Shown here one piece after another: positions 17,288 through 25,772 of a stretch of DNA of 64,000 bases. Each line of letters starts with the position of its first letter. The stretch's first letter is position 1. Where the stretch lies: the NCBI RefSeq assembly GCF_003610295.1, contig NZ_RAPV01000001.1:2790001-2854000 (forward strand). Direction: 5' to 3'. The position numbers and the translations under genes were made by a program. The DNA comes from Paraburkholderia sp. BL23I1N1 (GTDB lineage Bacteria > Pseudomonadota > Gammaproteobacteria > Burkholderiales > Burkholderiaceae). Below the pieces are notes generated by a model. The model searched no databases. It worked only from the letters and a program-made list of their open reading frames with translations, and had not been told where the DNA came from.

Positions 17288-19153
17288 CTAGAACATATCC
17301 GTAGCACTTTTGCGTCCTACGCTCTGACTGTGTGTTTCTTGCTCGGTTCGAGACGGGATAAAGGGACCGGTGATCATGCTCGAGTAGCTTTGGCCCGGGC
17401 CTACCATCGGAAAAACATCGGCGTTCTCGTCGATCATCACTTCGAGGAAGGCGGGTCCGTCAAATTCCACGAACTCCCTCAGCATGCCCTCAAGTTCGCA
17501 TACCACTTGAACGCGACGGGCAAACTCAAAACCATCGGCCTGTGCCGCCATCACAAAGTTCTTCCGATGCAGCGCCTTGTCGCTGACAAACATCCGCCCT
17601 TCATAAAAGAGACGCTGCCACTGCCGGATCATTCCGTCACCGCGATTGTTGAGCAGCAGTACTTTGACGGGGACGCCGTACGTGCTTGCCGTCTCCAGTT
17701 CGCCGACATTCATCCGAATGCTTCCGTCGCCGTCGATGTCGATCACAAGGGCATCCGGTCGCGCCAATTGCGCGCCAATCGCCGCAGGCAGGCCAAAACC
17801 CATCGTTCCCATACTTCCCGATGCCAGAAAGCTTCGAGGCTCGATAAATGCGAAAAACTGCGCGGCCCACATCTGATGCTGGCCGACGCCCGTGCTAATG
17901 ATCGCTCGTCCGCCTGTGATTTCGCTGAGCTTCTCGATAACCAACTGCGGGTGAATCGAGGGGTTTTTTCGGTCGTAGTTCATTCCGAACGTCCGCTTTA
18001 GCTCCATCACTTGCTCGAGCCAGTCCGAAGGCAACTGAGTCGCCGGACTGTGCTCTATCAAAGACAGTAACGCGTCTTTCGCATCTCCCACGTGACTCCA
18101 GTGCGCGCGCTTGACCTTGTTGATCTCCGCCTCGTCAATGTCGATATGAGCGACATAGCGGGCATTGGGAGCGAATGATTCAGGCCGGCCACCGGCGACC
18201 CGATCGTCGAATCGGGCGCCCACCGCGATGAGAAAGTCGCAGTCTTCAACTGCGTAGTTTGCGCAGGCGGCACCATGCATGCCGAGCATGCCGAGACACA
18301 GTTGGTGATTTGCAGGTATGGCGCCAAGACCCATGAGCGTCGTCACGATCGGAATTCCGTTGCGCTCGGAAAACTCGCGCAGCTCAGCAGTCGCGCGGGC
18401 CGTGATAACACCGCCACCGATATAGAGCAGCGGCCGCTTACTCTGCCGCAGAAGATCGAAGAAGGCGTCGGCCTTTTCCCCTTCAAGACGCGCGCCTTTC
18501 GCCACCATTCGGAGACGGTCGGAGTAGCCGCGAAAATGTCGCGTGCCGCGCCCATGATAGGGTCCCGTCCAGTTCTGGATGTCTTTTGGCACGTCCACGA
18601 CGACCGGGCCCGGCCGGCCGGTGCGGGCAACTTCGAAAGCAGTTCGCACCGTTTGCTCGAGCTTCGTCGGGTCGGTTATCAGAAACACCTGCTTAGCGCA
18701 CGCCGACATGATGTTGAAGACGGGCGCTTCCTGAAACGCATCGCTGCCGATCGCAGCACGTGGCACCTGCCCGCAGATGAGGACGACGGGTATTGAATCG
18801 CCATTACAATCGGCAATCGGCGTCACGGCATTTGTCGCACCCGGGCCGGACGTCACCATGAAGACGCCGACTTTTCCGCTGGCCCGCGCATAACCGGCGG
18901 CCATAAAACCCGCGGCCTGCTCATTGGCCGGTACGATAAACTTGATTTGACGCTCAGCATGTGCCGCGTTCATTTCGTTATAACGAAACACGGCGTCGTA
19001 CGTTGGCAAAATCGCACCGCCGCTATATCCAAACAGCGTGTCGACGCCCTGCTCGGCGAGTACGCGCAGGATAATGTCAGCCCCCGACAGCGTTTCTCTC
19101 GCATTCGTTGACGTCAGATCGGCTTGTGAAGCAATGATTGGGTTTTGGGTCAT
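17288..19153 (-). CDS. Acetolactate synthase large-subunit-type TPP enzyme
   Basis: The 621-residue thiamine-diphosphate enzyme has the AHAS layout. The catalytic Glu is in VPANEQAAGFMAAGYARASG (about residue 78). A central domain contains GARFDDRVAGG, and the TPP/Mg motif is DIDGDGSIRMN...LLLNNRGDGM near the C-terminus. It resembles IlvB, which condenses pyruvate to acetolactate (or with 2-ketobutyrate). The start at 19153 (MTQNPIIASQ) is preferred over the first start-like codon at 19204. No ilvN small subunit or ilvC follows, unlike the biosynthetic operon, so this is a paralogue with an uncertain role. It has a C-terminal tail of about 30 residues beyond the conserved domain. Confidence 0.87.
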   Translation of the reverse strand: MTQNPIIASQADLTSTNARETLSGADIILRVLAEQGVDTLFGYSGGAILPTYDAVFRYNEMNAAHAERQIKFIVPANEQAAGFMAAGYARASGKVGVFMVTSGPGATNAVTPIADCNGDSIPVVLICGQVPRAAIGSDAFQEAPVFNIMSACAKQVFLITDPTKLEQTVRTAFEVARTGRPGPVVVDVPKDIQNWTGPYHGRGTRHFRGYSDRLRMVAKGARLEGEKADAFFDLLRQSKRPLLYIGGGVITARATAELREFSERNGIPIVTTLMGLGAIPANHQLCLGMLGMHGAACANYAVEDCDFLIAVGARFDDRVAGGRPESFAPNARYVAHIDIDEAEINKVKRAHWSHVGDAKDALLSLIEHSPATQLPSDWLEQVMELKRTFGMNYDRKNPSIHPQLVIEKLSEITGGRAIISTGVGQHQMWAAQFFAFIEPRSFLASGSMGTMGFGLPAAIGAQLARPDALVIDIDGDGSIRMNVGELETASTYGVPVKVLLLNNRGDGMIRQWQRLFYEGRMFVSDKALHRKNFVMAAQADGFEFARRVQVVCELEGMLREFVEFDGPAFLEVMIDENADVFPMVGPGQSYSSMITGPFIPSRTEQETHSQSVGRKSATDMF

Positions 19154-19503
19154 GGTTGGCTCGCGTGGGAGAGCGACGCTGACAAGAGCAGCGGTTAAAT
19201 TCAAAGGACGATTTCCCTTCCAACTCGAGAACAGCGTATGGACGATTGCTTAGACGGGTTCTCCGTACCAAGCCTCGTCCATCTAGCACGCTCATGAGGT
19301 GCTTTTTCTTCTGGAAGAATTGTGAGGAAGGAGGGAATGATTCTGCCAACGATTGGAACGGCGCGCTCCCTTCTTGACGGTGGTGCATGGGCCAAAATTA
19401 GCTGCATCCGGGCCATGACCGGCGCTCGTGAGACGAATCAGGTGGATGCCACCGCATCATGGTGAGCGGCATCCCGGCTCGTCGAACGGCCTTAACTTTG
19501 TGC
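19154..19503. other. Intergenic region upstream of the TPP enzyme gene
   Basis: About 350 bp hold no supported gene. Short frames on the minus strand have no motifs. The region would have to contain the missing AraC-type DNA-binding domain of the truncated GlxA gene if that had merely been frameshifted, but no such sequence is seen in any frame. Confidence 0.4.
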
Positions 19504-20082
19504 TCACTTGCGCTGCCCCGACAATGACGTTGCAATGCTTCTGGCGAACTCGTCGCCAAGGTCCTCCCTGACCAGGGCCAAGGCCACGTGGATACCGTCA
19601 CTCACGCCGCGCGACGAGTACAGGTTGCCATCCTTCAAGCAGCTTTGATTGCTCATGACGTGTACCAAGGGATATTCGGCGGAAAGACGTTGCGCGTCGC
19701 GCCAATGCGTGGTCAACGAGCGATGGTCGGCAAGGCCGGCGCGCGCGATTAAAAAAACTCCGTTTGACACCGACGCGAGCCTTCGCACCCTGCGCCCGGC
19801 ATCACTGAGCCAGTCCACCAGTTCCCGATGCTCACGCCTCGGGCCAATGACCGGGGAGCCTGGCACCACGACGATGTCGAATAAAGCATGCACATCCAAC
19901 AGACACTCTGTCGTGCCCACCGCTACGCCATTCGAGCACACGACGGGCCCCGGGGACGGCCCCACGAGATGCTGCTCGTACAACCTTGCGCCGCACAGAC
20001 GGTTCGCTTCGTGGAAGACATCCATCGGGCCCGTCACTTCGAGCAGCCGAAATCCTGCGTAGAGCATCATCGCGACATGCAT
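19504..20082 (-). CDS. GlxA-type DJ-1/PfpI domain protein lacking the AraC domain
   Basis: The 192-residue product aligns by eye with the N-terminal half of the neighbouring GlxA regulator: MHVAMMLYAGFRLLEVTGPMDVF versus MKVAIVIFDGVQSLDVAGPLDVF, with the shared block TTHWRDAQRLS/TTHWADAGRLA. It ends at SLSGQRK, just where the linker to the AraC helix-turn-helix would begin. The nucleophile-elbow Cys of the paralogue (SVCNGAF) is Ser here (SVSNGVF). It may be a truncated regulator, now non-DNA-binding, or a stand-alone ligand-binding protein. It is divergent from the complete GlxA gene. Confidence 0.7.
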   Translation of the reverse strand: MHVAMMLYAGFRLLEVTGPMDVFHEANRLCGARLYEQHLVGPSPGPVVCSNGVAVGTTECLLDVHALFDIVVVPGSPVIGPRREHRELVDWLSDAGRRVRRLASVSNGVFLIARAGLADHRSLTTHWRDAQRLSAEYPLVHVMSNQSCLKDGNLYSSRGVSDGIHVALALVREDLGDEFARSIATSLSGQRK

Positions 20083-20556
20083 GCACCGTCACTCCGAGAA
20101 TGCACTGCACGCGAGCGTCGCGCGTTCGCAGCGACCGCACCCGGTTACCACTCGGTGCGAGGTATTGCGTTCTTTCAACATGATGAATCTGTCCTTGGTT
20201 ATCGTCCCGCATCCACGAGACCAAGTCTAATCAGCCGGCATGGAAGAGGAAACACGTTGATGTCGCCATGCTGGGCCAATCAACGTGAGATTTGGGCCAA
20301 CGGCGCCCCTGCGGTAATGTCGTAGGCTGCCTTGCGTGCGCAAGGTCAATGTCCGTTGGGCACCGCTCGGGTCCCGTCTTGTTACACAGACGCAAAAGTC
20401 AATTACCGGTTAGTACGTCCCTGTTTTCGGACTATTGCGGTAAGCTGGAACACCGCTCGTCAATACAGGTTAGTAGCCTTGATCCAGTTGTTCGGACGAA
20501 GCCAATCGAATCGCCGGTATCGGAAACGGGCCTACTCACTCCACGAAGGTCACGGC
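20083..20556. other. Divergent intergenic region between two GlxA-type genes
   Basis: This 474-bp region presumably carries both promoters. Short overlapping frames are present but have no motifs. A clear -10/-35 pair was not identified. Confidence 0.4.
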
Positions 20557-21582
20557 ATGAAAGTCGCCATTGTTATATTCGATGGTGTGCAGTCGCTCGA
20601 TGTTGCGGGCCCCCTCGACGTGTTCGCGGAAGCAAACACGTCCCTTTGCGAACACCAGAAATATGAAGTCTCCCTTGTGGGACCGCGGGCCGGCACCGTG
20701 ACCTGCTCGAACGGGATGCAACTTTCGGTACCGTTTGGCTATGCGGATCTCGATACGCAATGGGACCTGCTACTGGTCGCAGGAGGGCCGCAATTGCCCG
20801 ACGCTCAACCGTCCAGTGACTTTCTGACGTGGCTGCAAAATCAGGCACGAGAGGCGACGCGGTTCGGCTCCGTTTGCAACGGGGCATTCGTGCTCGCACA
20901 TGCGGGACTGCTTGACGGCAAGGAAGTGACGACTCACTGGGCGGATGCGGGGCGCCTCGCTCAGGAATTTCCGCAGGCGTGCGTGCAGCCCGACAAGATC
21001 TTCGTTCGTGACGGACGCCTCTTTACCTCGGCAGGCGTGACGGCTGGCATCGATCTGTGCCTGTCGCTTGTCGCCGAAGACTGGGGGCACGAGCTGGCGG
21101 TGCGTGTTGCAAAACGTCTTGTCGTCTATATCCAGCGGGAAGGCGGCCAGTCTCAGTACAGCCCGTATGTTGGAACAGGAAGGGACGAAGATCCGATTAT
21201 CGGCAAAGTGCACCAATATGTGACTGAGCATATAACCGAAGCGCTATCGATCGAACAGCTCGCGGGTGCAGTTGCAGTGAGCCGACGAACCTTCTCAAGA
21301 GTATTTGCGAAGTATGCAAAGGTAACACCATCCGCGTTTGTTGAGCAGGTTCGCGTCGACACCGCGAGGAAGTTGCTCGAAGACTCGGATGCGCCGCTGA
21401 AGACCGTAGCGTTTAAATGCGGCTTCCGCAGTGCCACGCATATGCGCACGACTTTCTCCCGACGGTTAGAGGTAACACCAAAACAATATCGGCAACGATT
21501 CCGCGGCGAGTTAGGCAAGCAGCCATGGATGGATAACGGTGTCGACAAGCAGGTCTCTTTTCAAGGACTGTCTCATCTGTGA
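20557..21582 (+). CDS. GlxA family transcriptional regulator (DJ-1/PfpI + AraC HTH)
   Basis: The 341-residue protein has an N-terminal class I glutamine-amidotransferase-like domain (residues 1-170, with SVCNGAFVLAHAGLL). It is followed by a typical linker VYIQREGGQSQYS and a C-terminal AraC double helix-turn-helix (about 215-320; SIEQLAGAVAVSRRTFSRVF and TVAFKCGFRSATHMRTTFSR). GlxA/GbdR-type regulators commonly control amine, betaine or carnitine metabolism; the ligand here is unknown. The ATG at 20557 is chosen because the domain begins there; the open frame extends to 20332 without homologous sequence. The stop overlaps the mug start by 4 nt. Confidence 0.9.
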   Translation: MKVAIVIFDGVQSLDVAGPLDVFAEANTSLCEHQKYEVSLVGPRAGTVTCSNGMQLSVPFGYADLDTQWDLLLVAGGPQLPDAQPSSDFLTWLQNQAREATRFGSVCNGAFVLAHAGLLDGKEVTTHWADAGRLAQEFPQACVQPDKIFVRDGRLFTSAGVTAGIDLCLSLVAEDWGHELAVRVAKRLVVYIQREGGQSQYSPYVGTGRDEDPIIGKVHQYVTEHITEALSIEQLAGAVAVSRRTFSRVFAKYAKVTPSAFVEQVRVDTARKLLEDSDAPLKTVAFKCGFRSATHMRTTFSRRLEVTPKQYRQRFRGELGKQPWMDNGVDKQVSFQGLSHL

Positions 21583-22109
21583 CCGACGTCAATTCCCATC
21601 AATCTCTTCCTGATGTCCTTGAACCGGGCTTGTCGCTAGTCTTTTGCGGAATCAATCCAGGCATGCGTGCGGCGTCGACAGGTCATCACTTTGCGGGCAG
21701 AGGCAATCGGTTCTGGCGGGTCGTGCATCTTGCAGGCTTCACTCCCGAACAGATTCGTCCCGAAGACAGCCACACGATTCTTCGATATGGTTGCGGTCTC
21801 ACAACGGTGGTCCCGCGATCGACAGCGCAGGCCGCCGAGCTCTCGCGATCGGAGATTGAACTGGCCGGGGATGCTTTTCGCCGGAAAATCGAGCAGTACG
21901 CACCACGGCACATCGTGTTCCTTGGAAAGATGGCGCTCTCGGCGATCTCCGGCACGCGCAACATCGATTGGGGAGCACAAACCAAGCCATTCGGCGGCAC
22001 ACGCGCCTGGGTCGTACCCAATCCAAGTGGACTGAATAGGGCGTTCGACCTCGATGCGCTGGTAGCCGCCTACCGGGAAGTTCGCGTTGCAGTCGCGTCC
22101 ATGCCCTGA
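21579..22109 (+). CDS. mug: G/U mismatch-specific DNA glycosylase
   Basis: This 176-residue uracil-DNA-glycosylase-superfamily protein has the Mug motif FCGINPG (active-site Asn) near residue 24 and the second motif NPSGLN near residue 148. Mug excises U or ethenocytosine opposite G. The start is GTG at 21579, within the GTGA overlap with the upstream regulator's stop, so translation is likely coupled. The pairing with a GlxA regulator is not functionally obvious. Its 3' end overlaps the convergent LysR gene by about 40 bp. Confidence 0.88.
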   Translation: MTDVNSHQSLPDVLEPGLSLVFCGINPGMRAASTGHHFAGRGNRFWRVVHLAGFTPEQIRPEDSHTILRYGCGLTTVVPRSTAQAAELSRSEIELAGDAFRRKIEQYAPRHIVFLGKMALSAISGTRNIDWGAQTKPFGGTRAWVVPNPSGLNRAFDLDALVAAYREVRVAVASMP

Positions 22110-23014
22110 AGATGCGCGTTTTTACGTAGTGTCTCGGTAACGAATTCCACGAAAGCGCGAATCTTGCCGCTGGTGCTTCGCCGCTCTACATGAAGCAGGC
22201 TTACCGGGATCGACTCGGGCTCGAATGACGTCAGGACGGGCTGGAGCCTGCCATCGAGTACCTCAGGAGCCGCCTGATACGACAGCAACTGGATGATCCC
22301 CACACCGTCGACGGCGGCGAGAACGGCAGCGGGACCCAGGTCGACAATCATCCGTGGCTGAAGTCTCACAGGCAACCTCGAACCGTTCTCGTTGAACACC
22401 CACTCAAGCGGAGGCGAGACGCCAGTGAAAGACACACAGCGGTGATTGGTCAGATCTTTGGGGTGAAGGGGTTCCCCATGCGCGGCGAGATAAGAGGGAG
22501 CCGCATACGTTCGGCGCCGCACAAAGCCCAACGGAATGGCGAATGTCGAGGAGTCGCCAAGGTGGCCGACACGGATAGCAATATCCACACCCTCCTCTAG
22601 AAGCCGCGTGGTTCGATCGACGTACACCGCATTGACGCTGACATCCGGATAGCGCAGCGTGAAGGCATTGAGCAGAGGCGCAACGTAGCGCTGGCCAAAC
22701 AGGACCGGTGCAGAAACGGTCAACGTACCTACCGGATTGAGTTGATCGGCCGCAATGTTTGCTTCCGCATCCGTGATGGTATCCAACACCTTCCTGCAGG
22801 CTTCGAGGTATGCCATGCCTGCATCCGTCGGACGAACCGATCGCGTTGTCCGGGCAAGCAGATGTGTGCCGAGACGGGATTCCAGCGAATTGACCGCCCG
22901 CGAGACTGCGGCGGCCGACATTCCGACTTTTTCGGCAGCGCCAGTAAAGCTGCCTCGGTCCACGATGGCGACGAAAAATCTCCATCTCACGCAATTTGTC
23001 CATTCGCTTCCCAT
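22070..23014 (-). CDS. LysR-family regulator with apparent frameshift near the N-terminus
   Basis: The main frame encodes an HTH (SFTGAAEKVGMSAAAVSRAVNSLESRLGTHLLARTTRSVRPT) and a LysR substrate-binding domain. The expected LysR N-terminus MDKLREMEIF is present, from an ATG at 23003 with a good GGGAAGCGA site, but in the other frame. It switches to the HTH frame only if one base is removed from the A5 run (minus-strand T5) at 22974-22978. As given, the in-frame starts are ATG 23014 or GTG 23032, yielding an odd leader (MGSEWTNCVRWRFFVAIVD). Either a sequencing or real 1-nt insertion has occurred, or the gene uses the alternative start. The gene is convergent with mug and its targets are unknown. 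Confidence 0.75.
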   Translation of the reverse strand: MGSEWTNCVRWRFFVAIVDRGSFTGAAEKVGMSAAAVSRAVNSLESRLGTHLLARTTRSVRPTDAGMAYLEACRKVLDTITDAEANIAADQLNPVGTLTVSAPVLFGQRYVAPLLNAFTLRYPDVSVNAVYVDRTTRLLEEGVDIAIRVGHLGDSSTFAIPLGFVRRRTYAAPSYLAAHGEPLHPKDLTNHRCVSFTGVSPPLEWVFNENGSRLPVRLQPRMIVDLGPAAVLAAVDGVGIIQLLSYQAAPEVLDGRLQPVLTSFEPESIPVSLLHVERRSTSGKIRAFVEFVTETLRKNAHLQGMDATATRTSR

Positions 23015-23032
23015 CCTGATCGCCGTGTCCAC

Positions 23033-23353
23033 ACGTCGTCATTCTATGCGTTGTGATCCACATGGTGACGATCCGCGTCATCGAATGGCTCAAAGAAGAC
23101 ACTCAAGCTCCCACGCTGAAATCGTTCGAGATGGCAGGAAGCGGCTGTATATGATTTTCGACGTCGAAAAAGCTCGCATTATCAGTTGGAAAAAGACTCT
23201 TTCGGGTAGCGATGGTTATCAGGACATTCGTAGCCGGTTGGCAGAATTCGCCAACTCATTGGCCCAATACCAACCAGCTTGGGTTCCAATGAATTGCGCC
23301 TATCCTGGACAATCACTACACGCCTTATGGCTAACTAAACGAAAGAGGCACTC
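23033..23353. other. Intergenic region between LysR and ABM genes
   Basis: This is a 321-bp divergent region, AT-richer towards 23200-23340. No gene is supported. It is the expected site of the LysR operator and the promoter of the ABM-efflux run, but no clear T-N11-A palindrome was singled out. Confidence 0.4.
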
Positions 23354-24028
23354 ATGTTCTCCGCAATGCTTGAAGTTCACCCCATACCAGAACAGTTCGA
23401 TGCTTATCTCGGCATGGCCAAGATGCTGCGCCCTGAACTCGAGAAGATCGATGGGTTTATCGACAACAACCGCTATGCAAGTCTCACGCGCGAGGGATGG
23501 CTTCTTTCACTGTCGAGCTGGCGCGACGAGAAGTCGCTCATACGCTGGCGTACTCAGACGACGCATAACAAGACAATGCAAGCCGCGCGTGATCGGGTAT
23601 TTTCCGACTATCGCTTGCGCATTGGCCAAGTCGTCAGCGATACCCGACCGCCCGAAGGACAGGTGTTGCGTGAGCAGCGCCTGGATGTTACCGAGGTGGG
23701 CCAAGGTACGGCGGTAACGCTGCATGACGGGAACTTCTCGTCGGAGTGGGTCAAGCAGGCTGGCGCAGAAGTGGCAGCGAAATCACTTGGAGTGGATACA
23801 AGCGCGCCTGGCCTCGTTTCTTGGGACGTATTCGACGCACTGATGGCACCGGGAGACGTTATCGCGGTGGTGACGTGGCGCGACCATGCGGCAGCTGAAG
23901 CGTTCGAACGCAATGCGGTGACGACGGATGTTTTGCGCCTGCGGAATATCCGCATCATCCGGGAGTACGGAATGTTCGATCGCCGGGAAGCACCGCAGTA
24001 CTTTAAAGAGGTGCAACCGAAGGCGTAA
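23354..24028 (+). CDS. Antibiotic biosynthesis monooxygenase (ABM)-domain protein, tandem
   Basis: The 224-residue protein has two dimeric alpha-beta-barrel ABM-like halves: residues 1-95 (FSAMLEVHPIPEQFDAYLGMAK...SLSSWRDEKSLIRWRTQTTHNKTMQAAR) and about 150-210 (VIAVVTWRDHAAAEAFERNA). Such proteins are small haem-free or haem-degrading oxygenases, or quinol-type monooxygenases. The start is supported by AGAGGCACTC before the ATG. It precedes a multidrug efflux operon by 85 nt and is divergent from a LysR regulator, suggesting a co-regulated response to a toxic aromatic or quinone. This is inference. Confidence 0.8.
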   Translation: MFSAMLEVHPIPEQFDAYLGMAKMLRPELEKIDGFIDNNRYASLTREGWLLSLSSWRDEKSLIRWRTQTTHNKTMQAARDRVFSDYRLRIGQVVSDTRPPEGQVLREQRLDVTEVGQGTAVTLHDGNFSSEWVKQAGAEVAAKSLGVDTSAPGLVSWDVFDALMAPGDVIAVVTWRDHAAAEAFERNAVTTDVLRLRNIRIIREYGMFDRREAPQYFKEVQPKA

Positions 24029-24113
24029 AGCGGTCGCATTCCACTATCGATGGTTGGAGGGTCTTCTCTTTTCATGCGGCCTCCGACCACGATATTTAGA
24101 TACCCTATCGAAC

Positions 24114-25760
24114 ATGAGTAGCAACGGGACTCCTATGACTACAGGCAACCCCCTAACGACTGGTATGGAAGTGCCGATCGTCGCACAGTCGCCGGCACCC
24201 GCTTCTGTGCCTGGGGCAGAGGCTCCTGGGCAGCGGACGCCCGCACAATCCGCGCTTTCGCTTCGTCTCATTATCGGCCTCGTTGGGATGTTGTTAGCGT
24301 CTCTATTGGCGATTCTCAACGAGCAGGTCACTGCACAGTCGATGGCGGATGTTCAGGGCGCACTCTTGATTGGTCATGATGAGGGAACCTGGCTGACTGC
24401 TCTGTTCGAGGCGGCTAATGTCGCTACGATGGTGTTTGCTCCGTGGTTTGGGATCACGTTCACGCTCAATCGTTTTACGATCGGCGCCGTGATCGCGACG
24501 ATGCTCCTCGGGTTCCTTTGCCCCTTCGCACCGAACCTGCCTGCACTCTATGTGTTGCGCGTCCTGCAGGGGATTGCTGGCGGATGCCTTCCGCCGATGT
24601 TGATCATCGTGGCGCTGCGCTATCTCCCGCCCAAAGTGAAGCTATACGGGCTCGCCGGGTACGCGCTCACGGCGACCTTTGGACCGGCGCTCGGCACACC
24701 ACTCGCCGCTTTGTGGACCGAATATGTCGGTTGGCAAATGGCCTTTTGGCAAATCGTGCCGCTTGGCATCGTAGTCTGCGTGGCGATCCAGCAGGGGCTT
24801 CCGCCAGATCCGCTCAAACTCGAACGACTCCGGGCATTCAACTGGACCGGGTTTCTGACGGGATTTCCGGCCGTCGCCATGCTCGTGATGGGCTTTCTGC
24901 AAGGTGATCGTCTTGACTGGCTCAATTCCGATTTCATTCGCGTGATGTTTGTTGGAGGAGCGCTGCTGTTTGTGACATTTCTCGTCAACGAGTGGTTTCA
25001 CCCGCTTCCCTTTTTCAAGCTGCAGTTGCTTTCGCGCAGAAACTTTACGCACGGACTGACGACACTCGTGGGCGCGGTAATACTGCTGGTTGGCGTGGCC
25101 GCAATACCCGGCCAATATCTCGCCAAGGTTCACGCCTACAGGCCACTGCAAACCGCGCCCTTATCCTTGCTGGTTGCGATCCCGCTATTGATCGCGCTTC
25201 CTCTGACGGCTGCGGTCCTGAATCTACGGCGGGTTGACCACCGGTGGGTCATGGCGATGGGATTGTGCCTCATGGTCACCACGTGCCTGATGGGGACCTT
25301 CATCACGTCCGAGTGGATTCGCGACAATTTCTACTGGCTTCAATCCATACAGATCGTCGCGCAACCGATGGTGATCCTGGCGATCCTGATGGGCGTAACG
25401 ACGGGCTTGCCCCCGACGGAGGGTCCATTTGCGTCGGCGATGTTCAACTCGCTTAAAACATTTTCCGCGGCCGTGGCGACCGGTCTCATCGAAGAGCTGG
25501 GTACCGATCGCGAACGCCTTCATTCGAACATGCTCGTGGACCACTTGGGCAATCACGCACTTGTGACGAGCCAAAGCATCCACGCCGCGCATGGTCTCGG
25601 CGAACTTGCACACCGGATCCACGAGCAGGCAGTGGTACTCGCCTCGGCGGATCTCTATCGGGTAATGGCGGGTGTTGCCATCGCCCTTCTTTTCCTAGTG
25701 CTCGTGTTACCCGTGCGTATTTACCCGCCGTGGTGCACTACGCCCCCCTCTTCTCGTTAA
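24114..25760 (+). CDS. DHA2-type MFS efflux transporter
   Basis: The protein has about 548 residues and roughly 14 predicted transmembrane helices, in the EmrB/QacA class. It has a 45-residue hydrophilic N-terminal extension rich in Pro, Thr and Ala. The usual first-helix Asp signature (LDSTIVN) is replaced by LAILNEQVTAQS, marking a divergent DHA2 subgroup. GGCLPPMLIIVALRYLPP and GPALGTPLAALWTEYVGW are the conserved mid-helix motifs. Start candidates are ATG 24114 and ATG 24135 (the latter has GGGA five bases upstream); the frame is open further but overlaps the ABM gene. It is followed by HlyD and OMF genes, forming a tripartite proton-driven exporter. Confidence 0.87.
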   Translation: MSSNGTPMTTGNPLTTGMEVPIVAQSPAPASVPGAEAPGQRTPAQSALSLRLIIGLVGMLLASLLAILNEQVTAQSMADVQGALLIGHDEGTWLTALFEAANVATMVFAPWFGITFTLNRFTIGAVIATMLLGFLCPFAPNLPALYVLRVLQGIAGGCLPPMLIIVALRYLPPKVKLYGLAGYALTATFGPALGTPLAALWTEYVGWQMAFWQIVPLGIVVCVAIQQGLPPDPLKLERLRAFNWTGFLTGFPAVAMLVMGFLQGDRLDWLNSDFIRVMFVGGALLFVTFLVNEWFHPLPFFKLQLLSRRNFTHGLTTLVGAVILLVGVAAIPGQYLAKVHAYRPLQTAPLSLLVAIPLLIALPLTAAVLNLRRVDHRWVMAMGLCLMVTTCLMGTFITSEWIRDNFYWLQSIQIVAQPMVILAILMGVTTGLPPTEGPFASAMFNSLKTFSAAVATGLIEELGTDRERLHSNMLVDHLGNHALVTSQSIHAAHGLGELAHRIHEQAVVLASADLYRVMAGVAIALLFLVLVLPVRIYPPWCTTPPSSR

Positions 25761-25772
25761 GGGACGGTAATC

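Noticed and set aside
22755..23717. 320-residue plus-strand frame crossing the LysR-ABM region
   Set aside because: It is antisense to LysR and out of frame with the ABM gene that has a good ribosome site; no motif.
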